Origin: Desulfuromonadales bacterium
GTDB lineage: Bacteria > Desulfobacterota > Desulfuromonadia > Desulfuromonadales > BM103
NCBI GenBank assembly: GCA_027065695.1
Contig: JAMONP010000033.1
Location: 1 to 40,234 of the forward strand
Direction of reading: 5' to 3'
DNA length: 40,234 nt
The translations under genes were made by a program, and so were the position numbers. How positions within the stretch are numbered: position 1 is the first letter of the stretch; each line of letters opens with the position of its first letter. The notes beneath the pieces were generated by a model, which was given only the letters and a program-made list of their open reading frames with translations, was not told the DNA's origin and searched no databases. Shown piece by piece: positions 7,952 through 16,819 of this stretch.

Positions 7952-8623
7952 ATGGAACTCTTCCCTGAAACAATCCAATCCACCCTTTTCTTTGAGACCA
8001 TGGCAAGCAACCAGGGTTATCGGGCTGTTGCCGGCATCGATGAGGCCGGACGGGGTCCCTTGGCTGGTCCGGTGGTTGCTGCTGCAGTGATCCTGCCAGA
8101 GAACTTTGATCTGCCCGGTTTGAACGATTCCAAGCAGCTTTCAGAGAAAAAGCGCAATCAGCTTTATCCCTTGATTCATGCGCAGGCCCTAGCAGTTGGT
8201 ATTGGTGTCAGTCGGGCTGATGAAATCGATCGGATTAATATTCTTCAGGCGACCCTTAAGAGCATGTCGCGTGCCATCGAAAGGCTCTCTCTTTTACCTG
8301 ATTTTCTGCTTGTAGACGGCATCACCCCAATCCCGATTGAAATCGAGCAGAAAACTATCAAGAAAGGGGATTCCCGTTCTCTTTCCATTGCGGCTGCGTC
8401 TGTGATCGCCAAAGTGGTGCGTGATCGCATCATGGTTGCCTATGATCGACATTTTCCTGGATATGGTTTTGCCGGGCACAAGGGCTATGGTACGCAACAG
8501 CATCGTGATGCGGTCGCCAGCTATGGCCCATGTATCTGTCATAGACGCACCTTTGCCGGAGTTAAGGAGCATTGTGATACAGCAAGACCGGGTGATGAAG
8601 CAGGGCCTGGTGGAGAATCATGA
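7952..8623 (+). CDS. rnhB: Ribonuclease HII
   Basis: A 223-residue RNase HII that cuts RNA in RNA-DNA hybrids and single ribonucleotides in DNA. Catalytic residues are in place: Asp30-Glu31 in 'GIDEAGRGPLAGP', Asp122 in 'LLVDG' and Asp140 in 'KKGDSRSLSIAAAS'. The C-terminal 'GYGFAGHKGYGTQQH' is also typical. The ATG at 7952 has AAGG about nine bases upstream. The TGA overlaps the ATG of yraN, indicating coupling. Confidence 0.96.
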   Translation: MELFPETIQSTLFFETMASNQGYRAVAGIDEAGRGPLAGPVVAAAVILPENFDLPGLNDSKQLSEKKRNQLYPLIHAQALAVGIGVSRADEIDRINILQATLKSMSRAIERLSLLPDFLLVDGITPIPIEIEQKTIKKGDSRSLSIAAASVIAKVVRDRIMVAYDRHFPGYGFAGHKGYGTQQHRDAVASYGPCICHRRTFAGVKEHCDTARPGDEAGPGGES

Positions 8624-8982
8624 CGCAGGATAGATTGGCTCTGGGACGCCGGGGCGAAGATGCAGCCGCTCAATATCTGCAAGGCAAGGGTATGAGGATT
8701 GTTGAGCGTAATCTAAGCACACCGGTCGGTGAAATTGACCTGGTGGTCCGTGACCGGAAGATCCTGGCGTTTGTCGAGGTGAAAACCAGGCGCAGTTCAG
8801 CTTTCGGCTCACCCGCCGAGGCAGTCGGTCCACGCAAACAACGGCAGATTATCCGCACCGCTAAATGGTATTTAAACGATACCCCATGGAAAAAATTGCA
8901 ACCTCGCTTCGATGTGATTGCCGTCACGGTGCACGGCGACAGTTTTCAAATTGAGCATATCACCGACGCATTTGAAGTCTGA
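8620..8982 (+). CDS. yraN: YraN family (UPF0102) nuclease-fold protein
   Basis: A 120-residue UPF0102 protein. 'GRRGEDAAAQYL', 'GEIDLVVRD' (Glu38, Asp40) and 'FVEVKTR' (Glu53, Lys55) reproduce the E..D..ExK pattern of a small PD-(D/E)XK-like fold. The cellular role is not settled, though a DNA- or RNA-processing role is usually assumed. Its position directly after rnhB is conserved in many bacteria. Length is normal and the start overlaps the rnhB stop. Confidence 0.9.
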   Translation: MTQDRLALGRRGEDAAAQYLQGKGMRIVERNLSTPVGEIDLVVRDRKILAFVEVKTRRSSAFGSPAEAVGPRKQRQIIRTAKWYLNDTPWKKLQPRFDVIAVTVHGDSFQIEHITDAFEV

Positions 8983-9073
8983 AGCACCGTTCCGATTGCT
9001 TTTTCCCTTCCTCACCCTTACAATATAACTCTTGGTATTTACCCTGATTCTGGAACTCTTGAGGAGGTTCAAG

Positions 9074-11047
9074 GTGACTATGTTACTGCGGGAACTTGGC
9101 ATGATTCGGGTTGCGGCGGTCTCGCCAGCACTGAAGGTGGCCGACGTCGTCTTCAACCTGGCCTCTATCGAAGAGGCGACCCTGCAGGCAGCGGATCAGG
9201 ATGTGCAGCTGGTGGTTTTTCCTGAGTTGGCCATGACCGGCTATTCCTGTGGCGATTTATTCTATCAGCAAAGTCTGTTGGAGCAGGTTTGTGAAGGCCT
9301 CAAAACACTGACCACGCTGAGTGAGCAAACCGGCATGATTCTGATTGTCGGTGCGCCGGTTCGCCAGTCCGGTCGTCTTTTTAATGCTGCAGTCGTCATG
9401 AGCCACGGACGTATCTGTGGTGTTGTGCCAAAAACCTACCTGCCCAATACTCAGGAATTCTATGAAGAGCGCTGGTTTTCCAGTGCACAGGATGTGGTTG
9501 ATGACCAGTTGACCTGGCTGGATGAAGCGCCGCCATTTGGTACGGATCTTCTCTTTGATGTCGATGGCATGCCCGATTGTCTCTTCGGTGTTGAGATCTG
9601 TGAAGATGCCTGGGTCGCTAATCCGCCAAGCGGTTCCATGGCGATAGCCGGTGCGACGCTGCTGATTAATCTTTCCGCAAGCCCGGAAATCCTCGGTAAG
9701 TGCGATTATCGCCGCGACTTGGTTAAATCTCAGTCTGCCCGTTGTCTGGCCGCCTACATTTACGCATCAGCCGGTCCGGGTGAATCGAGTACCGACCTGG
9801 TTTTTTCCGGCCACTCCCTGATTGCCGAATATGGCCAGATTCTTGATGAAACGCAACGCTTCCAGTTTACTTCGCAGAGCGCCATTGCCGATATCGATAT
9901 CCAACGCCTGGTTCACGAACGTCTGCGCAATAACAGCTTTGCAGCCAGTCAGGCCGATCAGGAGTATCTGCTGGTGCCGGTTGAAGTCGCCGAACACCAG
10001 GCAGACAATCTGCTGCGACCGCTTGCCAAAACCCCATTTGTTCCGGTTGCTGTCGAAGAACGTCAGGCTCGTTGTGAAGAGGTTTTTGCCATCCAGACGA
10101 CCGGTCTGATGAAACGCCTACTGCATACAGGCAGTCAGAAAGTTGTTCTGGGTATCTCCGGAGGTCTTGATTCCACTCTGGCTCTGTTGGTGACGGTCAA
10201 GGCTTTTGACCGGCTTAACCGGTCACGTGACGACATCCTGGCGGTCACCATGCCCGGTTTTGGTACGACCGGCAGGACACGAGGTAATGCAGAATCTATT
10301 GCTCAGGAACTTGGTGTAAGCTTGCGGACAATCAGCATCGATGCCGCGGTCCGTCAGCATTTCGCCGATATCGGTCAGGATCCCGAAAAACACGATATTA
10401 CCTACGAAAATTCCCAGGCCCGTGAACGTACCCAGATTCTCATGGATCTGGCCAACCAGGTTGGCGGCCTGGTTGTCGGTACTGGAGATCTGTCTGAGCT
10501 GGCTCTCGGATGGGCAACCTACAACGGCGACCATATGTCGATGTATGGCGTCAATTCATCGGTACCCAAAACCCTGGTTCGTTACCTGATTGAATGGTGT
10601 GCGGAAGTTGAGTTCAGTGGGCGAACAGCAGAGGTCCTGCACGATATTTGCGCCACGCCGGTTTCCCCGGAACTGCTGCCGCCCGATGATGATGGTGACA
10701 TCAGCCAGAAAACTGAGGAACAGGTTGGCCCCTATGAACTGCACGATTTTTTCCTCTTTCATGTCGTGCGAAACCAGTTTGCACCGCGTAAAATCCTGGA
10801 TTTGGCCTGTCGTGCTTTTGACGAAGATTATTCGCAAACGGAGATACTTAAATGGTTGCAGCTCTTTTATCGCCGTTTCTTCGCCCAGCAGTTTAAACGC
10901 TCCTGTCTTCCAGATGGTCCGAAAGTCGGTAGTGTCTCTTTATCGCCGCGTGGCGACTGGCGTATGCCGAGCGATGCCAGCGCGACTCTCTGGTTAGATG
11001 AACTTAGGTTGGCTGAACTGGCGCAAGTTGCCGAGAAGGATTCCTGA
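9074..11047 (+). CDS. nadE: Glutamine-dependent NAD+ synthetase
   Basis: A 657-residue two-domain enzyme that amidates nicotinate adenine dinucleotide to NAD+ using glutamine-derived ammonia. The N-terminal nitrilase-type glutaminase has the triad Glu51 ('FPELAMTG'), Lys120 ('PKTYLP') and Cys176 ('GVEICEDAW'). The C-terminal synthetase has the PP-loop 'SGGLDS' at 362-367 and '[12 protein letters not shown]'. This is the long NadE type, comparable to the actinobacterial enzyme. GTG 9074 was chosen because AGGAGG ends six bases before it; ATG 9080 is twelve bases away. rsmI follows after five bases, so the two are probably co-transcribed. Confidence 0.94.
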   Translation: MTMLLRELGMIRVAAVSPALKVADVVFNLASIEEATLQAADQDVQLVVFPELAMTGYSCGDLFYQQSLLEQVCEGLKTLTTLSEQTGMILIVGAPVRQSGRLFNAAVVMSHGRICGVVPKTYLPNTQEFYEERWFSSAQDVVDDQLTWLDEAPPFGTDLLFDVDGMPDCLFGVEICEDAWVANPPSGSMAIAGATLLINLSASPEILGKCDYRRDLVKSQSARCLAAYIYASAGPGESSTDLVFSGHSLIAEYGQILDETQRFQFTSQSAIADIDIQRLVHERLRNNSFAASQADQEYLLVPVEVAEHQADNLLRPLAKTPFVPVAVEERQARCEEVFAIQTTGLMKRLLHTGSQKVVLGISGGLDSTLALLVTVKAFDRLNRSRDDILAVTMPGFGTTGRTRGNAESIAQELGVSLRTISIDAAVRQHFADIGQDPEKHDITYENSQARERTQILMDLANQVGGLVVGTGDLSELALGWATYNGDHMSMYGVNSSVPKTLVRYLIEWCAEVEFSGRTAEVLHDICATPVSPELLPPDDDGDISQKTEEQVGPYELHDFFLFHVVRNQFAPRKILDLACRAFDEDYSQTEILKWLQLFYRRFFAQQFKRSCLPDGPKVGSVSLSPRGDWRMPSDASATLWLDELRLAELAQVAEKDS

Positions 11048-11052
11048 CCGGT

Positions 11053-11925
11053 ATGACAGAAGCACAGGAACGGGTAGAAGAGCAGGGGGGAACCCCCGTT
11101 GGCACCCTTTACGTGGTTGCAACGCCGATCGGTAATCTCGAAGATATCACCTACCGGGCGGTGAGAATCCTTGGCGAGGTTGATCTGGTAGCTGCGGAAG
11201 ACACCCGTCACAGCCGCAAGCTGTTTGCGCATTTCGGTATTAAAAAGCCACTGGTGTCTTATCACGATCATAACGAGCAGCAGCGCCAGGCTGGATTGGT
11301 TGAGAGGTTGCAGGCTGGTGAGAATATAGCTTTGATCAGTGATGCTGGCACACCCTGTATCGCCGATCCCGGTTATTGCCTGATTGCTTCCTGCCACGCT
11401 GTCGGTATCACAGTTGTACCAATTCCCGGTCCGTCGGCGTTGATTACGGCTTTAAGCGCTGCGGGAGTAAGCACCGAACGCTTCGCTTTTGAAGGCTATT
11501 TGCCGCAAAAGGCTAAGGCCCGTGCTGATCTGCTCAGAAAGCTGAATGGTGAACAGCGCACTCTGGTTTTTTATGAGACACCGCATCGCTTGGCGGCTAC
11601 CCTGGCAGCTCTGGTTGAAATCCTGGGTGCTGAACGCTTTATGGTGGTTGCGCGTGAACTGACCAAACTCTATGAAGAGTTTTTCCGGGGCACAACGGCC
11701 GCCGCTGTCGTCCGCTTTGCACAAGACCCGGCGCGAGGTGAACTGGTCCTGATTATTCCGCCAGGCACGCAAGGGCCGCAGATGAATGTGCGTGACGCCC
11801 TGCGCAAGCTGCTGAACGAAAGTGATCTGTCGCGTCGTGAAGCCGTTAAGCTGATCGCCAAAGAATATGGCCTGCCGAGTAGTGATGTCTACCGTGAGAG
11901 CCTCAGTTTGACCGAGGAAGAATAG
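11053..11925 (+). CDS. rsmI: 16S rRNA (cytidine-1402-2'-O)-methyltransferase RsmI
   Basis: A 290-residue tetrapyrrole-methylase-fold enzyme that 2'-O-methylates C1402 in the 16S decoding centre, together with RsmH, which is also encoded in this window. Signatures: 'LYVVATPIGNLEDITYRA', 'AAEDTRHSRKL', 'ISDAGTPCIADPG' and 'PIPGPSALITALSAAG'. The C-terminal 'LSRREAVKLIAKEYGL' helix is the usual tail. Length is normal. Confidence 0.96.
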   Translation: MTEAQERVEEQGGTPVGTLYVVATPIGNLEDITYRAVRILGEVDLVAAEDTRHSRKLFAHFGIKKPLVSYHDHNEQQRQAGLVERLQAGENIALISDAGTPCIADPGYCLIASCHAVGITVVPIPGPSALITALSAAGVSTERFAFEGYLPQKAKARADLLRKLNGEQRTLVFYETPHRLAATLAALVEILGAERFMVVARELTKLYEEFFRGTTAAAVVRFAQDPARGELVLIIPPGTQGPQMNVRDALRKLLNESDLSRREAVKLIAKEYGLPSSDVYRESLSLTEEE

Positions 11926-11929
11926 AGTT

Positions 11930-12061
11930 ATGAGTGAACAAAAGTGAATTCTGCTGATTGACGATCATCAGACTCTCTTTCGCCTGCTTGAAGCAATTGT
12001 GCGTGTCAAGGGACACACTTTGCTTCCTGTTCCTCGGGTTATGACGAGAGAGATTTTTTAA
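11930..12061 (+). pseudogene. Response-regulator receiver remnant with in-frame TGA
   Basis: From the ATG at 11930 the frame reads M-S-E-Q-K-stop (TGA 11945-11947) and then continues 'ILLIDDHQTLFRLLEAIV' and 'RVKGHTLLPVP' to a TAA at 12059-12061. The part after the stop is a good match to the first strand and helix of a CheY-like receiver, with the acidic pair 'DD' after 'ILLI'. Everything beyond that, including the phospho-accepting Asp and the output domain, is gone. I read it as the 5' stub of a decayed response-regulator gene, with a nonsense codon at residue 6 and a downstream deletion. The TAA overlaps the convergent phosphofructokinase stop, so the deletion may have joined the two genes. 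Confidence 0.7.
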
Positions 12062-13257
12062 ACATCTCCGGTCATGATGAAGGTCGGCTGAAGATGGAAC
12101 GACTCGTACTTGGGGCGCAGTCGCTCTGTATTATAGTATTTGTCGACGTTGACAATCTTCTTGCGTCCGGTGACCACATCGATTGGCACCGTATCGTAGC
12201 AGCCGTTGTGCAGACTGACCAGGCGTCCAGAGGTGTTGGCGAGCACCAGGTCAAATGCCAGGTTACCGAAAGCCATCGGTACGATTGAGTCCATCGCATC
12301 GGGGTCGCCGCAGCGAACCAGGTAGCCGAGGCGCTGGCTGAGGACGTTGACCCGGCGGCCATTGTTGAATTTTGGCGACAGCTCCTTAAGCTGGGTTGCC
12401 ACCTGGTCGCCGATCCCTCCGAGTTTCATGTGGCCGTACTGGTCTGTCTCCTTGCTCTCGTAGAGCATGTCGTTGTGATGGGTCATGGTGGCACCCTCGG
12501 ATATTAGCACCACCGAGTAGTTGCTTGGGTGCTTGCGTCGGTCATGGCTGAGCAGGTCGCAGAGATGCTCCATATCGAAGGGATACTCCGGGATAACGCA
12601 ACGGTCGGCAGCCCCGGCCATGGCTGGCAGGATGGCAGAGAATCCGGCGTAGCGGCCGAACACTTCAAGGACCAGAAAGCGCTCATGGGAACCGGCACTG
12701 GTGCGTAGTCGATGGGTCAGCTCGATGGTTCGGGTGACACAGGTAGAGAAGCCGATGCAGTAGTCAGTGCCAGGGACGTCGTTGTCCATGGTCTTGGGGA
12801 TGGCCACCACCTTGACTCCTTCTTCGTGCAGCCGCTGGCCGTAGCTGAGGGTGTCGTCGCCACCGATCGGGATGAGAAAGTCGAGACCGAGGAAGTCGAT
12901 GTTCTTCAGGACTTCCGGAGTGACGTCGTTGATTCGATTGCTGTAGCGGTCGAGCAGGTGTGGCGGGACGTTGGTGTCCGGCAGGTGGCTCGGCCGGGTC
13001 CGCGAGGTGTGCAGGAAAGTGCCGCCGGTGCGGCCGGCACGATTGACGATCTCTTCGGTCAGTTCCTGAACGCAGCTGCTGTTGTCTGCATGTGCATCGG
13101 GAACTAGGTCGACCAGTCCGGCCCAGCCGCGTCGGATACCAAAAACCCGGTAGCCTTCCCGCAAGGCTCGTACGGTTACTGCGCGGATGGCAGGGTTGAG
13201 CCCTGGAACATCTCCACCACCGGTCAGGATGCCGATCGTTCCTTTTGTTTTTGCCAT
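12058..13257 (-). CDS. Phosphofructokinase with PPi-type active-site residues
   Basis: A 399-residue phosphofructokinase that phosphorylates fructose-6-phosphate. 'GILTGGGDVPGLNPAIR' at the N-terminus and 'IPKTMDNDVPGTD' (catalytic Asp158) place it in the PFKA superfamily, and the overall sequence looks like the group III or mixed-substrate branch. The donor-site motif is 'GGDDT' (132-136): Asp135 sits where E. coli PfkA has Gly104, and Lys155 sits where it has Gly124. That Asp/Lys pair is the established mark of PPi-dependent enzymes, so a reversible PPi-PFK is likely; this is inference from two residues. AGGAGA precedes the ATG. It faces away from the thioesterase gene and converges on the receiver remnant. 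Confidence 0.9.
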   Translation of the reverse strand: MAKTKGTIGILTGGGDVPGLNPAIRAVTVRALREGYRVFGIRRGWAGLVDLVPDAHADNSSCVQELTEEIVNRAGRTGGTFLHTSRTRPSHLPDTNVPPHLLDRYSNRINDVTPEVLKNIDFLGLDFLIPIGGDDTLSYGQRLHEEGVKVVAIPKTMDNDVPGTDYCIGFSTCVTRTIELTHRLRTSAGSHERFLVLEVFGRYAGFSAILPAMAGAADRCVIPEYPFDMEHLCDLLSHDRRKHPSNYSVVLISEGATMTHHNDMLYESKETDQYGHMKLGGIGDQVATQLKELSPKFNNGRRVNVLSQRLGYLVRCGDPDAMDSIVPMAFGNLAFDLVLANTSGRLVSLHNGCYDTVPIDVVTGRKKIVNVDKYYNTERLRPKYESFHLQPTFIMTGDV

Positions 13258-13533
13258 GATGAATTCTCCTGAAAAAGTGTCGTTGTTTCACAGGGAGCAT
13301 GCGCCAGCAATGTAACATGTTCCCTTCATAGTCATTCTAACTCAAGATGTCTTTGTGTGCAGGCCAGGAAGTTGTCAGACTGTCCATAGCCAGGCTGTAA
13401 ATACGGCTATTTTGTCGTGGGGCTGTATTGTGAGAATATGCATGCGGCTTTGATGCACGCTGTCAAAGTCAAATGGGGTATTATTTAGATGGTCGGGCAA
13501 GCATTACAATTCATGAGCAATTGGAGAGATACC

Positions 13534-13944
13534 ATGGAAGAACTCAAACAATTTTTTTCTGCGCAGGATATTTTCGCGAAACATGTCGGAATCAAGCTTG
13601 TTGAGGTTACTCCTGGCTATGCAAAAACCAGTATGAAAATTGAACCTCACCATTTTAACGGTGCCAAAACAGTTCATGGCGGTGCCATCTTCACCTTGGC
13701 TGATTTTGCCTTTGCGGTTGCCTCCAACTCTCACGGTAATCTGGCCATGGGCATCAACACCAGTATTTCCTTTGTCAAAGCGGCAACCAGCGGGACGCTC
13801 TATGCTGAGGCCCAGGAGCAATCACTGAACCCCAAATTGGCCTCCTATTCGGTCCATGTTACCGATGATGACAAGGAAACGGTTGCTATTTTTCAGGGGA
13901 TGGTATACCGCAAGCAGCAGCAGATTATGGATAACAACTCATAG
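13534..13944 (+). CDS. PaaI-like hotdog thioesterase
   Basis: A 136-residue hotdog-fold thioesterase of the PaaI/YdiI group. The hallmark 'HFNGAKTVHGGAIFTLADFA' runs from about His40 to Ala59, with the conserved 'HGG' at 48-50 and the likely catalytic Asp57. The family hydrolyses acyl- or phenylacetyl-CoA thioesters; the substrate here cannot be told. The ATG at 13534 has GGAGA upstream and gives the usual length; in-frame starts at 13489 and 13513 lack a site. It is the last gene of ordinary base composition before the AT-rich island. Confidence 0.85.
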   Translation: MEELKQFFSAQDIFAKHVGIKLVEVTPGYAKTSMKIEPHHFNGAKTVHGGAIFTLADFAFAVASNSHGNLAMGINTSISFVKAATSGTLYAEAQEQSLNPKLASYSVHVTDDDKETVAIFQGMVYRKQQQIMDNNS

Positions 13945-14266
13945 AAATGAACGGTGAATATGATACTGGTTTTACTTGTAGTCGGTTAGGATTCATCTAA
14001 CACCCACTGTGAGATCTGGTTGAGTTCAGCAGTAAGGAGTTGTCGCCATTTTCTTGTTTGTCAGGGTCAGTAAGGATTTTCCATTCAAGCGAATCTTGAG
14101 CCTGCAAAACAATGTGGGAGGATTTATAGTAAATCCGCGCTTTTGACCTCCGCTTCTTTTTGGAGTAGATTGAATTCTTCTTATTTGAGGATGTCATGCA
14201 TTAGGGCGAGTGACCAGCAGGCAACACTGACAATCTATTCTTTACAGTAAATTCTAGGGGGTTAAC
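13945..14266. other. Non-coding left flank of AT-rich island
   Basis: A 322-base stretch without a convincing gene. It holds a short imperfect hairpin GTTAG/CTAAC (about 13984-14000), the only terminator-like structure after the thioesterase. The minus strand has a 66-codon frame (13997-14197) with no ribosome site and no recognisable family. Just before the nuclease start is TAGGGGG, a possible ribosome-binding site. I see no tRNA end, integrase or clear flanking duplication. Confidence 0.5.
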
Positions 14267-16123
14267 ATGAAGCTTTCCATTGTCCTTGAAAACCTAAACT
14301 CATTCGAAAAGAATTCGCTTGTAAAAATCATCGACAATATTGTTTCGAAAAACCCTAAAAACTCTAAAGAAATCAGTAAATTACTTTCGGAGACAGAAGG
14401 CCCAGGAATTAAAAATTTAGATAACGTTGTTATATCTAAGATTTTCGATTTAATAAATGACGAGTACCTTGACCTTGTCAAAGAAGAATTCCTGAATGTG
14501 TCTTCTCAACTTGACATAATCACTGACATCATTATTAAAGATGGAAATTGCATACTAAAACTCGATTGGTTCTCAAAATTATACACCGAGAAATTGAAAA
14601 AATTGAATGCGAAGATAAAGTCTCTTCAAAAAGAAATCGTCAACCCTAAATCCGATATTACCGAACAAAAAAAGAGGGATTATCGGATTTACAAGTCTTG
14701 TGTAGACACCGCATTTCATAATGACATTGAGAATAATCGTGACCCAAAAATCACAGACGATGAACTATCAATATTATTAAAGCTATCAAGTGAACTAGAC
14801 TTGTCATTGGAAGAGGTAAAGTTAATCAACTATATGGTTCTTCCTGTAAAACAAATTGAAATTGATGAAATACTTAGTGAGTTAAAAAATATTGGCGTCA
14901 TTTTCCATTCGAAGAAAACAAACACAATTTTCGTCCCAGATGAGATTGTTAGGGTTTTAAGAGATATCAGAGAGAAGGAGATTGCTGACAAGTTTTTGAG
15001 GAGGGTGTTGAGAACCTTTAGGGACCCACAAATTAACCTGATATGTAAGAGACATAATATTGATAGAAAAATGGAACTGGATGCAAAGATTAAAGAAATA
15101 ATCAATGATGGCGTTTCTTTCTCTGGAATCCTGTCAAATTATGTCCATAAAGATGGGACGAGCGTTTCAGATATAAAGAAATTTCTGAATGAACTCTGGA
15201 GTAACAACCTCAACCAAAAAGGTTCCCTTGGCGGGTCAACCATTGGAGAGAAAATAGGCAATATCTGTTCATATTTTGACGAAATTGAACGTGATGAAAA
15301 GGTCCTTATTTCAATAGATGGATATGACAAACTCCTCTCTGATTTGGATGGGACGCTTCCTAAACTGAATGGACATGTGAAGAATGCGTTTGAACTACAG
15401 GAAGAGAATGTTCTTCAGAGTGATTTTCTCCTTGATTATAATATCAAACCAAGGGACATTTTGGATATTATAAGTCCAAAGGATTTAAGTTCTTTCTGTG
15501 ATTCTAGAGATATAAAAACAAGAGGAGATAAGATTGAGAACATTCTTGAAACATACAAAGATTCTGAAAATCTATACCTAGAGAATTACACAAATATTGG
15601 TTTCAGAAACTTGAATTTATTGAAGGAGAATGGGATTCGAATCAAGGAATCTGATTTAGGAGTAAAGTTTGAAGACCTCACAAAAACCATTTTTAAGGGT
15701 CTTGGATTTGATGTCGATGAAAAGCTAAGGAAAGAGATAAACACAAGTAAAGATAAAATGGATATTCTAATCAATCTAGGGAATAGAGAGCTAATCCTCG
15801 TTGAATGTAAAACTGTAAAAGAAAGTGGCTACAATAAATTCAGTTCCGTATCGAGACAGATGAAATCCTATGTTGATCTTGTTAAATTGAATGGATATCA
15901 AGTCATAAAGTCGTTGTTAATTTCACCAGAATTCACTGATGATTTCATCAATGAGACTGAGTTGGAATATGATATAAACCTGTCCCTTATCACGTCTTCT
16001 TCTATGGTTAAAATCCTTGATGCTTTTAAGAAGTCAAAGAAACACAAGAAATTCCCGTATAAATTGTTGATGAGAGATGTCCTCATTCAGGAAGACAGGA
16101 TAATTAAAGCTATCAGAAAATAA
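14267..16123 (+). CDS. AT-rich PD-(D/E)XK restriction-endonuclease-like protein
   Basis: A 618-residue protein I cannot assign to a named family. The C-terminal 160 residues look like a Mrr-type PD-(D/E)XK nuclease: Glu469 in 'VKFEDLTKTIFKGLGF', Asp499 in 'KMDILI', Glu513-Cys-Lys515 in 'LILVECKT', then Gln531 in 'SRQMKSYVDL', in the right order and spacing. Upstream, 'DILDIISPKDLSSFCDSR' followed by a 'GDKIENILE' helix resembles a SAP DNA-binding motif, and 'INLICKRHNI...AKIKEI' may be a second one. 'IDEILSELKNIGVIFHS...IFVPDEIVRVLR' looks like a winged helix. The N-terminus is helical and Lys/Glu-rich. Composition is strikingly AT-rich (17 and 19 G/C in two 60-base samples, 34 in ftsZ), pointing to recent transfer. 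A role in defence against foreign DNA is inference. Confidence 0.72.
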   Translation: MKLSIVLENLNSFEKNSLVKIIDNIVSKNPKNSKEISKLLSETEGPGIKNLDNVVISKIFDLINDEYLDLVKEEFLNVSSQLDIITDIIIKDGNCILKLDWFSKLYTEKLKKLNAKIKSLQKEIVNPKSDITEQKKRDYRIYKSCVDTAFHNDIENNRDPKITDDELSILLKLSSELDLSLEEVKLINYMVLPVKQIEIDEILSELKNIGVIFHSKKTNTIFVPDEIVRVLRDIREKEIADKFLRRVLRTFRDPQINLICKRHNIDRKMELDAKIKEIINDGVSFSGILSNYVHKDGTSVSDIKKFLNELWSNNLNQKGSLGGSTIGEKIGNICSYFDEIERDEKVLISIDGYDKLLSDLDGTLPKLNGHVKNAFELQEENVLQSDFLLDYNIKPRDILDIISPKDLSSFCDSRDIKTRGDKIENILETYKDSENLYLENYTNIGFRNLNLLKENGIRIKESDLGVKFEDLTKTIFKGLGFDVDEKLRKEINTSKDKMDILINLGNRELILVECKTVKESGYNKFSSVSRQMKSYVDLVKLNGYQVIKSLLISPEFTDDFINETELEYDINLSLITSSSMVKILDAFKKSKKHKKFPYKLLMRDVLIQEDRIIKAIRK

Positions 16124-16524
16124 ACTAGACCGCTGGTAGCAACTCTGAATCACGTATTGAGTTAAGTTGGCATCGTCATCTTTGATTTGCTCCGTAGGGG
16201 ATGGACATGATTGGTAGATTGAGGAGCAATTTAGAAACATCCACTAACCGCTGTTGTCGGCTTAATTGCTGGCCAGCGATTTTTTGTTTATGTCTCTATT
16301 TTTCAACTGTCTTTTGTTGAGAGAATCTTAGGAAAGAAAATGACATGAAAATACTCAATCGGCTATTGAGTCGCTGCGGAGAGCTAAGCAAAGACAACAC
16401 AAAAGTTACTCTTGCCTGTTCGCTGCGGTGGAAGTGGTTATGAAAATTTATCTGGGATTGGGAAGTTCTCTTGAATTGCAGGGTGACTGAGACAATAGTT
16501 AGTCATGAGAGGTGTTGGCAAAGA
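16124..16524. other. Spacer between nuclease gene and parDE
   Basis: About 400 bases with no recognisable gene. It contains a terminator-like hairpin at 16264-16286, a 7-bp perfect inverted repeat ACTCAAT/ATTGAGT (16353-16359 with 16365-16371) and a 9-base direct repeat TCGCTGCGG (16371-16379 and 16420-16428). Decayed coding sequence is possible but cannot be identified. Confidence 0.5.
16264..16286 (+). terminator. Candidate terminator after nuclease gene
   Basis: AATTGCT and AGCGATT pair (one T-G wobble) around a GGCC loop, followed directly by a T-run. It lies about 140 bases after the nuclease stop. Confidence 0.45.
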
Positions 16525-16553
16525 TTGACAATTGACAAAGACTGCCATAGGAT
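16525..16553 (+). promoter_or_regulatory. parDE promoter candidate
   Basis: TTGACA at 16525-16530, 17 bases, then TAGGAT at 16548-16553. A second TTGACA begins at 16532, giving a tandem ATTGACA-ATTGACA at 16524-16537. The signal ends 32 bases before the parD ATG. The ParD dimer would be expected to repress here, but no clear operator palindrome is visible. Confidence 0.5.
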
Positions 16554-16585
16554 GCTTAGGTGATTAGTATGGAAAGGAGACAGTC

Positions 16586-16819
16586 ATGGCCACAATGAAT
16601 ATATCTCTGCCAGGGCAGATGAAGGATTGGGTTGAAGAATGTGTACATTCAGGGCGATACGCCAACTCCTCGGACTATGTGCGGGATCTGATAAGAAGAG
16701 ACCACATGAAGTTGGAACAATTACGACAAGCCTTGATAGAAGGTGAGAACTCAGGGCCCTCTACTGAGTTGGATATAGAAAGTTTCATTACAGAAAAGAA
16801 AAAGTCCTTGTCCTTATGA
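16586..16819 (+). CDS. parD: ParD-like ribbon-helix-helix antitoxin
   Basis: A 77-residue antitoxin of the ParD/CopG-like (CC2985) type. The N-terminal 'MNISLPGQMKDWVEECV' strand-helix and 'RYANSSDYVRDLIRRD' form the ribbon-helix-helix that dimerises and binds DNA. The polar C-terminal half would wrap and neutralise ParE. AAAGGAGA precedes the start. The stop overlaps the toxin ATG in an ATGA junction, typical for toxin-antitoxin operons. Composition is poorer in G+C than the core genes, fitting transfer together with the neighbouring nuclease gene. Confidence 0.9.
   Translation: MATMNISLPGQMKDWVEECVHSGRYANSSDYVRDLIRRDHMKLEQLRQALIEGENSGPSTELDIESFITEKKKSLSL

Noticed and set aside
11945-11947. 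TGA as a selenocysteine codon
   Set aside because: The frame ends after about 40 residues without an output domain and no SECIS-like hairpin is apparent; decay is simpler.
13997-14197. 66-codon minus-strand frame in the island's left flank
   Set aside because: No ribosome site, no family resemblance and simple Lys/Ser-rich start; likely chance in AT-rich DNA.
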